A DNA stretch of 9,212 bases from contig JAJRVB010000068.1 in assembly GCA_024277515.1 (NCBI GenBank), forward strand, positions 1-9,212, in the 5' to 3' direction. This document shows positions 1-5,743 of this stretch, piece after piece (position 1 is the first letter of the stretch; every line of letters starts with the position of its first letter). This stretch comes from Nitrospirota bacterium (GTDB lineage Bacteria; Nitrospirota; Thermodesulfovibrionia; UBA6902). Made by a program: the position numbers and the translations under genes. The notes beneath the pieces were generated by a model. That model saw nothing but the letters and a program-made list of their open reading frames with translations. It was not told the DNA's origin and did not search any database.

Positions 1-627
1 CATTATCATGGTGTCATGGGTCGAAAACACAAAAGTCATGCCCCGCGTTTCATTCAGTTCACGCATCATGTCAAGAAGTGAGGCCCCTGCTGCTGAATCA
101 AGGTTCGCCGTGGGTTCGTCCGCGAGTATTATATCGGGGGCGGACACCATGGCCCGTGCCACAGCCACTCTCTGCTGCTGGCCTCCTGAGAGCTGCTTCG
201 GCAGCCTGCCCTCCATCCCGGCCAGACCGACCTGTTCAAGCATGGATGCCACACGCTCACGCCGTTCATCTTCTCGTATACCCTGAAGCAGCATGATATA
301 TTCAATATTCTCTTTTACCGTGAGTACCGGGATAAGGTTATATGACTGAAAGATGAAACCGATGTGGTCTCTTCTGAAGTCGGAAAGCTCACTCCCCTTC
401 ATATTGTTAATCGGATTGCCGGCCAGCATGACACTCCCTGTGGTCGGAGTGTCCAGACCGCTCATGATATTCAGGAGGGTCGTTTTCCCCGAACCCGACG
501 GTCCTGCGATTGCGGTAAACTCACCCCTTTGAAGGCTGAGACTCAGGGACCTGAGCGCATGGACCTCAACTCCATCAGTATTGTATACCTTTGATACATC
601 CTGTATATTTAAAACCATATCAGACAT
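1..627 (-). CDS. LolD/MacB-type ABC transporter ATP-binding protein (3' end cut by window edge)
   Basis: This is the cytoplasmic ATPase of an ABC system that would power the two FtsX-like permeases encoded just before it. 209 residues are visible and the C-terminus lies beyond the left edge; LolD proteins are usually about 220-235 residues, so little is missing. Seen in sequence: Walker A GPSGSGKTT (residues 42-50), Q-loop FIFQSYNL (91-98, Q94), signature LSGGQQQR (146-153), Walker B ILADEPT (167-173) with the D-loop NLD after it, and H-loop STHD (202-205). The N-terminal line with VHALRSLSLSL and the short loops are typical of the LolD/MacB/FtsE branch. The start ATG at 627 is supported by AAAGGAG 8 bases upstream (636-642). 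It lies 29 bases after the stop of the second permease, so it is almost certainly the next gene of the same operon. The class is secure; the transported substrate is inferred from the LolA-like neighbour. Confidence 0.95.
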   Translation of the reverse strand, partial: MSDMVLNIQDVSKVYNTDGVEVHALRSLSLSLQRGEFTAIAGPSGSGKTTLLNIMSGLDTPTTGSVMLAGNPINNMKGSELSDFRRDHIGFIFQSYNLIPVLTVKENIEYIMLLQGIREDERRERVASMLEQVGLAGMEGRLPKQLSGGQQQRVAVARAMVSAPDIILADEPTANLDSAAGASLLDMMRELNETRGMTFVFSTHDTMIM

Positions 628-656
628 CCGCTCATCTCCTTTCTTCTCATCAATTA

Positions 657-1883
657 TCACATGCTCCTCTTCATTGCCCTGGCAGGGGTCAGCCTGGCAG
701 CAAAAACAGCAGGGTACAGGGCCGCAGCCATAGAGAACAGAAATATCAAAACCGGAAACAGGGTAAACTGCCTGAAAGTCATGACCGGATATATCAGTTC
801 GTTAATGGTAACTCCAGCAAACTCGATACCCTTGTAGTTTATACCGTATGCAGAAAAGATCTGCATGACAATAAACCCGAATCCCAAACCGATAAGTATG
901 CTTATAAATGACAGGGACGCTGCCTCAAAAAAAATAATCAGTGACATGCTGAGCGGTCTCGTGCCCAGGGCCCGCAATACACCGAACTCAAACATCCTCT
1001 CATAAAGCGACATAAAAAGTGTGTGAATAATTATTACGGCAACAATACAGAAGACCAGAAATGACGTTATAACCGATGAAATATCCGCCAGCTCTATCAC
1101 ACCGTCAAGCTGGGGCATCAAATCCCTCCACCCCATGGCCTCATTGCCTTCTCGGGAGTATTTATTCCAGAAGGTAAGCGAACGGTCTCCGGCATCTCTG
1201 ATATTTTTAAACCTGAGCGCTATTTCGTGGGAAGCATGCCCGAGCGCCAGAAGTTTGCGCGCGCGCTGAATGTTTATAAATGCCATACCACTGTCAATTT
1301 CGCGTATACCCATATGAAAAATGCCCCCCACCCTGACCATGTCCTGTGAAAGCTCCCCGGTCCCTGCCTGCGCGACTGTTATCACCAGCCTGTCCCCGAT
1401 CCCGGCCTCAAGCGTCTCGGCGGCCCTTGACCCGATCAGGATACGGCCGCTATCTCCAGGCGGCAGGTAGGTCCCCTCTATTATTGCCTCATCGATCATC
1501 GACATGTTTCGTTCCGCCTCGGGATCGATACCGTAAAGCAGCACTGAGTTTACCCCTGCCGCAGAACTCAGCATGGCAATAGAGATAGTGCGCTCGCTGA
1601 AGCCTGAAACCAGCCCTTCCGCGCCAAGGGACTTTATAACAGATCCTGAATCATGTATGGTCTTCTCCACCTCGAGCGTGTCCCGGAAACCCTCGGCATG
1701 TATCTGACCCTGCCCGAGGAATGTGTCAGTGGCTGTCCGTATCATGCTGTCGAGCATACCAATGTATATGCCGTCGAGAAATATCAGGGAGGCAAGGGTA
1801 ATTCCTACCGCTATACCTGAAAGCACGGTCCGCCTTTTGTTCCTGAGGACATTCCTCCATGCAAGTTTCCATAAGAGTTTCAT
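657..1883 (-). CDS. FtsX/LolE-like ABC transporter permease (second of two)
   Basis: This is an inner-membrane permease of the MacB/LolC/LolE superfamily, 408 residues, matching the usual length of about 400. The layout is a short basic N-terminus (WRNVLRNKRRTVL), a first membrane helix at about 22-42, a large periplasmic MacB_PCD-like domain (about 45-270), and three C-terminal helices (about 271-292, 312-342, 372-394). The family coupling segment ERMFEFGVLRALGTRP is at 295-310 and the end motif YPAVFAARLTPARAMKR at 390-406. The ATG is 4 bases after the TGA of the first permease, with only a weak GAGGT about 12 bases upstream, so its translation probably depends on the preceding gene. It is clearly diverged from its partner, which suggests a LolC/LolE-style heterodimer rather than a homodimer. 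The family is secure; the exact cargo is inferred. Confidence 0.93.
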   Translation of the reverse strand: MKLLWKLAWRNVLRNKRRTVLSGIAVGITLASLIFLDGIYIGMLDSMIRTATDTFLGQGQIHAEGFRDTLEVEKTIHDSGSVIKSLGAEGLVSGFSERTISIAMLSSAAGVNSVLLYGIDPEAERNMSMIDEAIIEGTYLPPGDSGRILIGSRAAETLEAGIGDRLVITVAQAGTGELSQDMVRVGGIFHMGIREIDSGMAFINIQRARKLLALGHASHEIALRFKNIRDAGDRSLTFWNKYSREGNEAMGWRDLMPQLDGVIELADISSVITSFLVFCIVAVIIIHTLFMSLYERMFEFGVLRALGTRPLSMSLIIFFEAASLSFISILIGLGFGFIVMQIFSAYGINYKGIEFAGVTINELIYPVMTFRQFTLFPVLIFLFSMAAALYPAVFAARLTPARAMKRSM

Positions 1884-1887
1884 GAAT

Positions 1888-3105
1888 TCAGACCGACCTC
1901 ATTGCCTTTACAGGTATGATGCGCGCGGCCCGGATGGCCGGGAATATGCTAACGAGCAGGGCTGTCCCGAAAATAATCGCAGCAGGCATGACAGCGGACC
2001 GGAGAGTTATCCTTGCCGTCAGTCTGTCAAAGACATATCCGCCGTACTCAATCGGGGCGGGATATGTAATTCCGTATGTGTAGAGCAGCCAGTTCGCACA
2101 TATCCCGATCACCGTGCCGATTATGATGCTCACAATTGCGAGACATACTGTTTCGAGCACGATGAGCATAAATATCTGAAAGGGCCTCGTCCCAAGCGCC
2201 TTCAGCACACCGAATTCACGTGTCCTCTCGAGAAGGACCATCAGTATTGTGTTAAGCACTCCGACCGCTATAATGACGGTAAATACAAGGATGGTATACC
2301 AGTTGCCCTTTATGTCCGCCTGCATTGCACGGTAAAACTGGCTCTCCACCACCTGCCATGGCTCAACATCAAGCAAAGGATCATTCAGTGCGTCCCTGAG
2401 CAGCCCGACAGTATCCATAGTCCTTTTCTGGTCATCAAGGACTATGGCTATTTCATGCACCCTGTCCCCAAGAAAGAGAAACTCCTGCAGCATATTTATG
2501 TGAACATAGCAGGCGCTGCTTCCGGGAAGACTGCCGGACATGTCTGTTATTCCGACAACAGTGAATAAATCATTCGCCACAGAACCGTCTGCCCCCTGTG
2601 CTATGATGGCAATCTTCGCGCCCGTCCCGGCCTTTAAAATTCCCGCAAGCCCCGCGCTGATGACCACCTCATGTGACGGGCCGTCAGAAAGGAAGCGGCC
2701 CTCCCCGACCTTATGCCCGAGGCGGGTGGTCATGGCTTCCCTGCGCGGATCAATACCAGTCACCTTAACGCCGGAAGTCTTTTTTCCCGTAAAGACAAGG
2801 GCCGGTGTGTACACCCTCGGCGTCCACGACTGCACATGGGCAACGGATTCGATCTTACTGCCGATCTCATCAGGGTCATCCATCGTCCTGTATATGGACG
2901 GCCTGTCAAGATAGCCGTTTTTATGGATCTGGATATGTCCTGTGCGGTCCTTTGTAAACATGTCGATCAGATTGCCGTAGGTGCCGTCAACCATGCCGAT
3001 AAAAACCGCAAATAAAGCGCATCCCCCTGCCATCATCAATCCCGTCAACACAGAGCGCCTCTTATGCCGAAAAATGTTTCTGAAGGCTATTTTCAAAAGG
3101 ATCAT
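1888..3105 (-). CDS. FtsX/LolE-like ABC transporter permease (first of two)
   Basis: This is an inner-membrane permease of 405 residues in the LolC/LolE/MacB superfamily. It has a basic N-terminal segment FRNIFRHKRRSVLTG (8-22), one membrane helix at about 22-40, a periplasmic domain to about residue 265, and three more helices (about 268-291, 310-338, 370-390). The coupling segment LLERTREFGVLKALGTRP is at 291-308 and the typical end FPAIRAARIIPVKAMR at 388-403. The ATG at 3105 has no Shine-Dalgarno of its own at a good distance; instead it overlaps, as ATGA, the stop codon of a small ORF (3230-3102) that has a very strong one. No other in-frame start exists upstream before a stop. It pairs with the following permease and ATPase. 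The periplasmic domain presumably meets the LolA-like carrier encoded upstream. Confidence 0.93.
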   Translation of the reverse strand: MILLKIAFRNIFRHKRRSVLTGLMMAGGCALFAVFIGMVDGTYGNLIDMFTKDRTGHIQIHKNGYLDRPSIYRTMDDPDEIGSKIESVAHVQSWTPRVYTPALVFTGKKTSGVKVTGIDPRREAMTTRLGHKVGEGRFLSDGPSHEVVISAGLAGILKAGTGAKIAIIAQGADGSVANDLFTVVGITDMSGSLPGSSACYVHINMLQEFLFLGDRVHEIAIVLDDQKRTMDTVGLLRDALNDPLLDVEPWQVVESQFYRAMQADIKGNWYTILVFTVIIAVGVLNTILMVLLERTREFGVLKALGTRPFQIFMLIVLETVCLAIVSIIIGTVIGICANWLLYTYGITYPAPIEYGGYVFDRLTARITLRSAVMPAAIIFGTALLVSIFPAIRAARIIPVKAMRSV

Positions 3106-3230
3106 ATTTTTTTCAGCAGACCTGTTTCAGGCACGATCATAACAATGACAAATATCAAAACCCGGATGCAAAATGTTATTTCATTCAGGCCTTGGCATTC
3201 ATTTGATATTTTAGCTTTGACATTTGTCAT
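3102..3230 (-). CDS. Small coupled ORF (42 residues) in the Lol-like operon, function unknown
   Basis: A 42-codon ORF fills the 130-base gap between the LolA-like gene and the first permease. The ATG (3228-3230) lies 8 bases after AGGAGG and 5 bases after the TGA of the LolA-like gene. It ends in a TGA (3102-3104) that overlaps the permease ATG in an ATGA arrangement, the classic layout for translational coupling. The N-terminal half is polar (MTNVKAKISNECQGLNE), followed by a hydrophobic run at residues 18-33 with core VLIFVIVMIV, then PETGLLKKI. The hydrophobic core is short for a secure membrane helix and is broken by R23. I recognise no family. It may be a small membrane subunit, or simply a translated leader that carries ribosomes onto the permease start, which otherwise lacks an RBS. 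Confidence 0.55.
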   Translation of the reverse strand: MTNVKAKISNECQGLNEITFCIRVLIFVIVMIVPETGLLKKI

Positions 3231-3235
3231 TATCC

Positions 3236-3244
3236 TCACCTCCT
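3236..3244 (-). promoter_or_regulatory. Strong Shine-Dalgarno for the small ORF
   Basis: On the minus strand this reads AGGAGGTGA, a 9-base exact complement of the 16S rRNA 3' end, spaced 8 bases (measured from AGGAGG) from the ATG at 3230. It overlaps the last codons of the LolA-like gene. It is the main evidence that the 42-residue ORF is really translated, because no other start codon lies at a usable distance. Confidence 0.7.
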
Positions 3245-4000
3245 CTTCTGGAGGTTGCGGAGGGTAAATACATCCCGGGGCATCTTCTCGTCGAACCGTA
3301 TCGTCCTGTACCGAATTACGGTCTTTTGTCCTTTTTTATGCAGGGGGACCATCTCAAGAACAGCCGGGAGCAGGCGGCCGCCGAAGTCCTTTATGTCTTT
3401 GAATGTCATGAGCCTCATCCGCTGTCCCTTTTCATTAAAATATACCTCTGAAACAGGGATGTAATCTTCCCTGCGTATGGTGAGCTCAATCTTTCCCCAT
3501 ACACTGGGAGTCGAAACCTTGGGTGTCAGTTCAATATAATAATAGCCGGGTTCCTGCTGCGCAGGATAAATAAATCTTGAGTTGTAATCATTAAGCAGGG
3601 AACTCTCCTTTACCAGATCATCGTTCGTAAAATCAGATCCCATCCATGAGCCCATCATCATGGATGGAGGTACCTTCATGACCTTGTTGATTTTTGGAAA
3701 GTAGTTCCACATATCGGTCTTTATGCGCAGGGTCGCCATGCCTGCTTCCTTTTTCGGAGAAGTAATATAAATAAATGTCCTGTCCATGCCCTCGGTCCAG
3801 ATGTTCATGGCAAGAGTCCTTTCCCAGTGCCTGCTCTTTACCTTCATCTCAACCTCGGCATAACTCGTATCACTCCTGTAGAGTCTGTCTACCCTGTCAA
3901 TAATTGTCCGCACGTCCGGAAGGTCTTGTGCCCGGACGCCCCCCGGAAAGATCAGTGCATGCATAATAAAGAGGATTATTGTATATTTCAGAACAGTCAT
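3236..4000 (-). CDS. Outer membrane lipoprotein-sorting protein, LolA-like (COG2834 type), secreted
   Basis: This 254-residue protein has a clear signal peptide: hydrophobic KYTIILFIMHALIF followed by GVRA-QD, with likely cleavage after A24. The mature part has the beta-rich pattern of the LolA/LolB-like fold, with phrases typical of this group: Y-A-E-V-E-M-K-V (48-55), MNIWTEGMDRTFIYITSPKKEAGMATL, MWNYFPKINKVMKVPPSMM and GSDFTNDDLVKES. It would act in the periplasm, carrying a lipoprotein or other lipid towards the outer membrane. The group is distinct from classical E. coli LolA and is commonly found beside FtsX-like permeases, as here. AAAGGAGT (4007-4014) stands 6 bases before the ATG, which fixes the start. 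It is the first gene of the operon and is followed within 5 bases by the small ORF. The family is confident; the true cargo is not visible from sequence. Confidence 0.9.
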   Translation of the reverse strand: MTVLKYTIILFIMHALIFPGGVRAQDLPDVRTIIDRVDRLYRSDTSYAEVEMKVKSRHWERTLAMNIWTEGMDRTFIYITSPKKEAGMATLRIKTDMWNYFPKINKVMKVPPSMMMGSWMGSDFTNDDLVKESSLLNDYNSRFIYPAQQEPGYYYIELTPKVSTPSVWGKIELTIRREDYIPVSEVYFNEKGQRMRLMTFKDIKDFGGRLLPAVLEMVPLHKKGQKTVIRYRTIRFDEKMPRDVFTLRNLQKRR

Positions 4001-4049
4001 TTGATTACTCCTTTGAGACTGGAAATAAAAAAGGTAGACATACTATAGA

Positions 4050-4079
4050 ATTATACACTTTCAGATCACGGAATGTGAC
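4050..4079 (-). promoter_or_regulatory. Candidate sigma-70-type promoter for the Lol-like operon
   Basis: The minus strand shows a perfect TATAAT (plus-strand 4050-4055) with a partial -35 box GTCACA (4074-4079, 4 of 6 matches) at an 18-base spacing. Transcription would start near 4043, giving a leader of about 43 bases before the LolA-like ATG at 4000. The -10 box is convincing and the -35 is only fair. Confidence 0.4.
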
Positions 4080-4145
4080 AGAGCTGTTTTCTCCCTGAGA
4101 GCTGCTGAAATACAAAGAGTTAATGCACGGCATGTAAAAAGGGAT

Positions 4146-4151
4146 TATAAT
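4146..4151 (+). promoter_or_regulatory. TATAAT box 7 bases before the small zinc-finger ORF
   Basis: A perfect TATAAT is followed by 7 bases and then the ATG at 4159, so the expected transcription start falls on or next to the start codon. No good -35 box is seen at 16-18 bases (best TGCACG, 3 of 6). If real, the mRNA would be leaderless; the upstream bases (AAGAGAC) offer only a poor ribosome binding site. Confidence 0.35.
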
Positions 4152-4158
4152 AAGAGAC

Positions 4159-4350
4159 ATGAAGAGATGCCCGAAATGCGGAAAGGTTTTTAACTGGTGG
4201 CAAAGGGCCACCGGCGAAGGCAGGGAACATATCCGGAGCTGCCGAAAGACCCCCGAGTGTGATGACAGACTTTCACTCGCTGCAAACTGCAGAGGCTGTC
4301 CTGCCGGGTGCTTCGAAGGCATGTATGATAAAGAAGACAAGAATGAGTAA
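4159..4350 (+). CDS. Small Cys-rich zinc-finger-like protein (63 residues)
   Basis: This is a 63-residue ORF with seven cysteines. The N-terminus CPKCGKVF (C4, C7) followed by HIRSC (H24, C28) gives a CxxC...HxxxC pattern that would bind one zinc ion. A second cluster lies at C34, C44, C47 and C51 (CRGCPAGC). The tail is acidic and charged (YDKEDKNE). This is far more cysteine order than expected for a chance ORF. The start ATG has only a weak GAGA-like RBS but a TATAAT box directly upstream. It is divergent from the Lol-like operon and points towards the second Cys-rich gene at 4713. I recognise no named family; a nucleic-acid or protein-binding role would be a guess. The minus-strand ORF across it looks like a shadow. 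Confidence 0.6.
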   Translation: MKRCPKCGKVFNWWQRATGEGREHIRSCRKTPECDDRLSLAANCRGCPAGCFEGMYDKEDKNE

Positions 4351-4366
4351 CGAGCGTCTGCATAGG

Positions 4367-4389
4367 TTCTATACACCAAATATATAGAA
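4367..4389. repeat. Inverted repeat after the small zinc-finger ORF
   Basis: TTCTATA (4367-4373) and TATAGAA (4383-4389) are perfect inverted arms around a 9-base loop, 16 bases after the stop at 4350. There is no T-run behind it on the plus strand, so it is a poor intrinsic terminator; it may be a weak hairpin or a protein-binding site. Confidence 0.3.
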
Positions 4390-4444
4390 GCTGACCATTC
4401 CGCAGTAAAGATGCAATTCTTATTCGTTCCCATCCGCCAATATG

Positions 4445-4472
4445 TTGACGATTAAGAGGACCTTTTTATATC
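4445..4472 (+). promoter_or_regulatory. Weak sigma-70-like promoter candidate upstream of the 4713 gene
   Basis: TTGACG (4445-4450, 5 of 6) and TATATC (4467-4472, 4 of 6) are separated by 16 bases. GTTGAC (4444-4449) and GTCAAC (4474-4479) also form a perfect inverted pair around this element. It would start transcription about 230 bases before the next ORF. It could be a secondary promoter for that gene or chance; nothing else supported lies in 4390-4565. Confidence 0.25.
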
Positions 4473-4568
4473 TGTCAACTCCCTGCAAGCCTCGTTAACC
4501 CTGTAAATCCACCTCTGTTATACAGCATATCATCACTATCTTTTCAAACACATTCCATCACTTACTGA

Positions 4569-4602
4569 ATTTCACGAAATCTTCTTCAGGAAATGACTGA
4601 AG
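4569..4602. promoter_or_regulatory. Two inverted repeats just upstream of the sigma-54 promoter (possible activator sites)
   Basis: ATTTC-N2-GAAAT (4569-4580) is a perfect 12-base palindrome, and CTTCAG-N7-CTGAAG (4584-4589 with 4597-4602) is a perfect interrupted repeat ending 3 bases before the -24 element. Sigma-54 promoters need an enhancer-binding activator, normally bound at dyad sites upstream. These lie unusually close to the promoter for classical enhancer sites, so they might instead bind IHF-like factors or a repressor. Confidence 0.35.
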
Positions 4603-4604
4603 TT

Positions 4605-4621
4605 TTGGCATAAATGTTGCG
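4605..4621 (+). promoter_or_regulatory. Sigma-54 (RpoN) -24/-12 promoter
   Basis: TTGGCAT (4605-4611), 5 bases, then TTGCG (4617-4621) match the RpoN consensus TGGCAC-N5-TTGCW. The invariant GG (4607-4608) and GC (4619-4620) are exactly 10 bases apart. The predicted transcription start is about 4632, leaving an 81-base leader before the ATG at 4713, on the correct strand. The sequence match is strong; function requires RpoN and a cognate activator, neither of which is in the window. Confidence 0.7.
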
Positions 4622-4659
4622 TAATTATAAGTAGAGGCAAAAAAGAAGATAACCTGCAA

Positions 4660-4669
4660 AAGGAGGTGA
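4660..4669 (+). promoter_or_regulatory. Orphan Shine-Dalgarno-like sequence in the leader
   Basis: AAGGAGGTGA is a 10-base exact complement of the 16S rRNA 3' end, but no ATG, GTG or TTG lies at a usable distance. Only ATT ATT TTT TAA follows, so at most a three-codon ATT-started reading frame could be made. It is 43 bases upstream of the true start at 4713, which has its own RBS (AAGGAG at 4701-4706). It may act as a ribosome standby site or be a remnant of a lost upstream frame. Confidence 0.45.
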
Positions 4670-4712
4670 GATTATTTTTTAACCGGAAAATCTGTTTAAA
4701 AAGGAGATTGTA

Positions 4713-5048
4713 ATGTTAGAGATTGAAGCAAAACATGAACAATGCACTATTTGTAAACATGAATACACATCAATTAATACCGAGATTTCACCGGGTATCA
4801 AGATTTATGTTTGCAATACATGTCTCGAGGCTGCAAAGCATAATTTTATATGGGTATGCATGGGCTGCGGCAAGGTGTACCTGAGGCCGAAAAAAATGGT
4901 CATCGAAAAGATGGCGGATTCTGAACTCAAGAGGGCCTACCTGATGTGTGAAGACATGCAGATTATCCAGGGACTTGACATGTGTATCGAGTGTGATCCC
5001 GCCGGGATCATGAATTATATGGATGCCCAGAAGACGGCTGTCTGCTGA
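4713..5048 (+). CDS. Small double zinc-ribbon protein with ClpX-type zinc-finger-like N-terminal half
   Basis: This is a 111-residue soluble protein with four CxxC pairs: C11/C14, C34/C37, C49/C52 and C91/C94, plus C79 and C111. The first module, CTICKHEY...GIKIYVCNTCLEAAKH, has the C-x2-C-x19-C-x2-C layout and the 'Y-V/I-C-x-x-C-L/V' phrase of the ClpX N-terminal zinc-binding domain, which in ClpX binds adaptors and substrates. The second module, WVCMGCGKVYLRPKK...DMCIEC, would make another zinc ribbon with a helical insert (about 61-88). No AAA+ or DNA-binding domain follows. The ATG is fixed by AAGGAG 6 bases upstream. A sigma-54 promoter precedes the gene and it appears monocistronic, converging on apt. 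The assignment is by pattern only; it could equally be a rubredoxin-like or nucleic-acid-binding ribbon protein. Regulation by nitrogen, stress or another RpoN signal is inference. Confidence 0.85.
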   Translation: MLEIEAKHEQCTICKHEYTSINTEISPGIKIYVCNTCLEAAKHNFIWVCMGCGKVYLRPKKMVIEKMADSELKRAYLMCEDMQIIQGLDMCIECDPAGIMNYMDAQKTAVC

Positions 5049-5078
5049 TTTACGAGAGACGGCTATTGACTGTAATTA

Positions 5079-5120
5079 CAAAAGAACTACCCTGAAGCAG
5101 GGCTTCGAGGAATCCTTTTG
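5079..5120. terminator. Hairpin element between convergent genes, probable bidirectional terminator
   Basis: Within the 104-base convergent spacer, CAAAAG (5079-5084) and CTTTTG (5115-5120) are perfect outer arms. Inside, two overlapping hairpins compete: CCCTG-AAG-CAGGG (5090-5102) and GAAGC-AGG-GCTTC (5094-5106). On the minus strand the first is followed by TAGTTCTTTTG, a weak U-rich tail for apt; on the plus strand the tail is CTTTTGTTT. The position suits transcription termination for both genes. The nested architecture could also be the remnant end of a small mobile repeat. Confidence 0.45.
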
Positions 5121-5152
5121 TTTAAAACATCTCCGGTCTTAAAAAGAAATCT

Positions 5153-5686
5153 TCAGTCACCCTCGAATTCGGTCAGGCAATAAAAGTTATATCCGCTTTC
5201 TTTCAGTTTCTTTGCTCCGCCGACATCCGGAAGATTAACGACAAAGGCCATTTCTGAGACCTTTCCACCCAGCTTTTCAATAAGTGCGGCGGCGGCCATC
5301 GCAGTGCCGCCCGTGGCGAGGAGGTCATCAACGATAAGAACTTTTGTGCCATCAGCTATAGCATCTTTATGCATTTCCACTGTATCGGTGCCATATTCAA
5401 GCTCATACTCATGACTCACTACTTCAGCGGGCAGTTTCCCCACTTTCCTGATAGGGATAAATCCTTTCCCGAGCGTATATGACAATGCCCCTCCGATGAT
5501 AAAGCCCCGGGCCTCGATCCCGATGATAACATCAAAATCAATTTCATCCGTAATATATCTCTGCGTTAAATTGTCTATAACGAGCCTGAACCCCACGGGG
5601 TCCTTGATAAGGGTGGTTATGTCCCTGAACATGATCCCCTTCTGGGGATGGTCCGGGATTGTTCTTATTCTGGATTTGATGGGCAT
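5153..5686 (-). CDS. apt: Adenine phosphoribosyltransferase
   Basis: This cytosolic enzyme converts adenine and PRPP to AMP and pyrophosphate. It is 177 residues, the usual bacterial APT length (about 170-183). Seen in sequence: the N-terminal IRTIPDHPQKGIMFRDITTLIKDP (residues 7-30), typical of APT; the IGIEARGFIIGGALS segment (55-69); RKVGKLPAEVVSHEYELEYGTD (80-101), the flexible-loop and base-specific region; and the PRPP-binding motif VLIVDDLLATGGT (116-128). AAGGAGGT stands 9 bases (from AGGAGG) before the ATG at 5686, so the start is secure. It follows mtnP by 57 bases on the same strand. Since methylthioadenosine phosphorylase releases adenine, the pair forms a two-step adenine salvage unit. 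Confidence 0.97.
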   Translation of the reverse strand: MPIKSRIRTIPDHPQKGIMFRDITTLIKDPVGFRLVIDNLTQRYITDEIDFDVIIGIEARGFIIGGALSYTLGKGFIPIRKVGKLPAEVVSHEYELEYGTDTVEMHKDAIADGTKVLIVDDLLATGGTAMAAAALIEKLGGKVSEMAFVVNLPDVGGAKKLKESGYNFYCLTEFEGD

Positions 5687-5743
5687 AATTGTTAACCTCC
5701 TTGATGTTTATGAATGTTAACGGACTTTAGCTGTTATTATGTT

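Noticed and set aside
1723..2568. 281-residue plus-strand ORF opposite the two permeases
   Set aside because: It spans the junction of two well-supported minus-strand genes in a complementary frame, shows no family motif, and is rich in Arg/His/Tyr/Cys as expected for a shadow.
4005..4433. 142-residue minus-strand ORF ending 4 bases before the LolA-like gene
   Set aside because: It has no good RBS, its composition looks like an antisense reading of the Cys-rich 4159-4350 gene (Ser/Leu/Phe rich, no family pattern), and it covers the likely operon promoter at 4050-4079.
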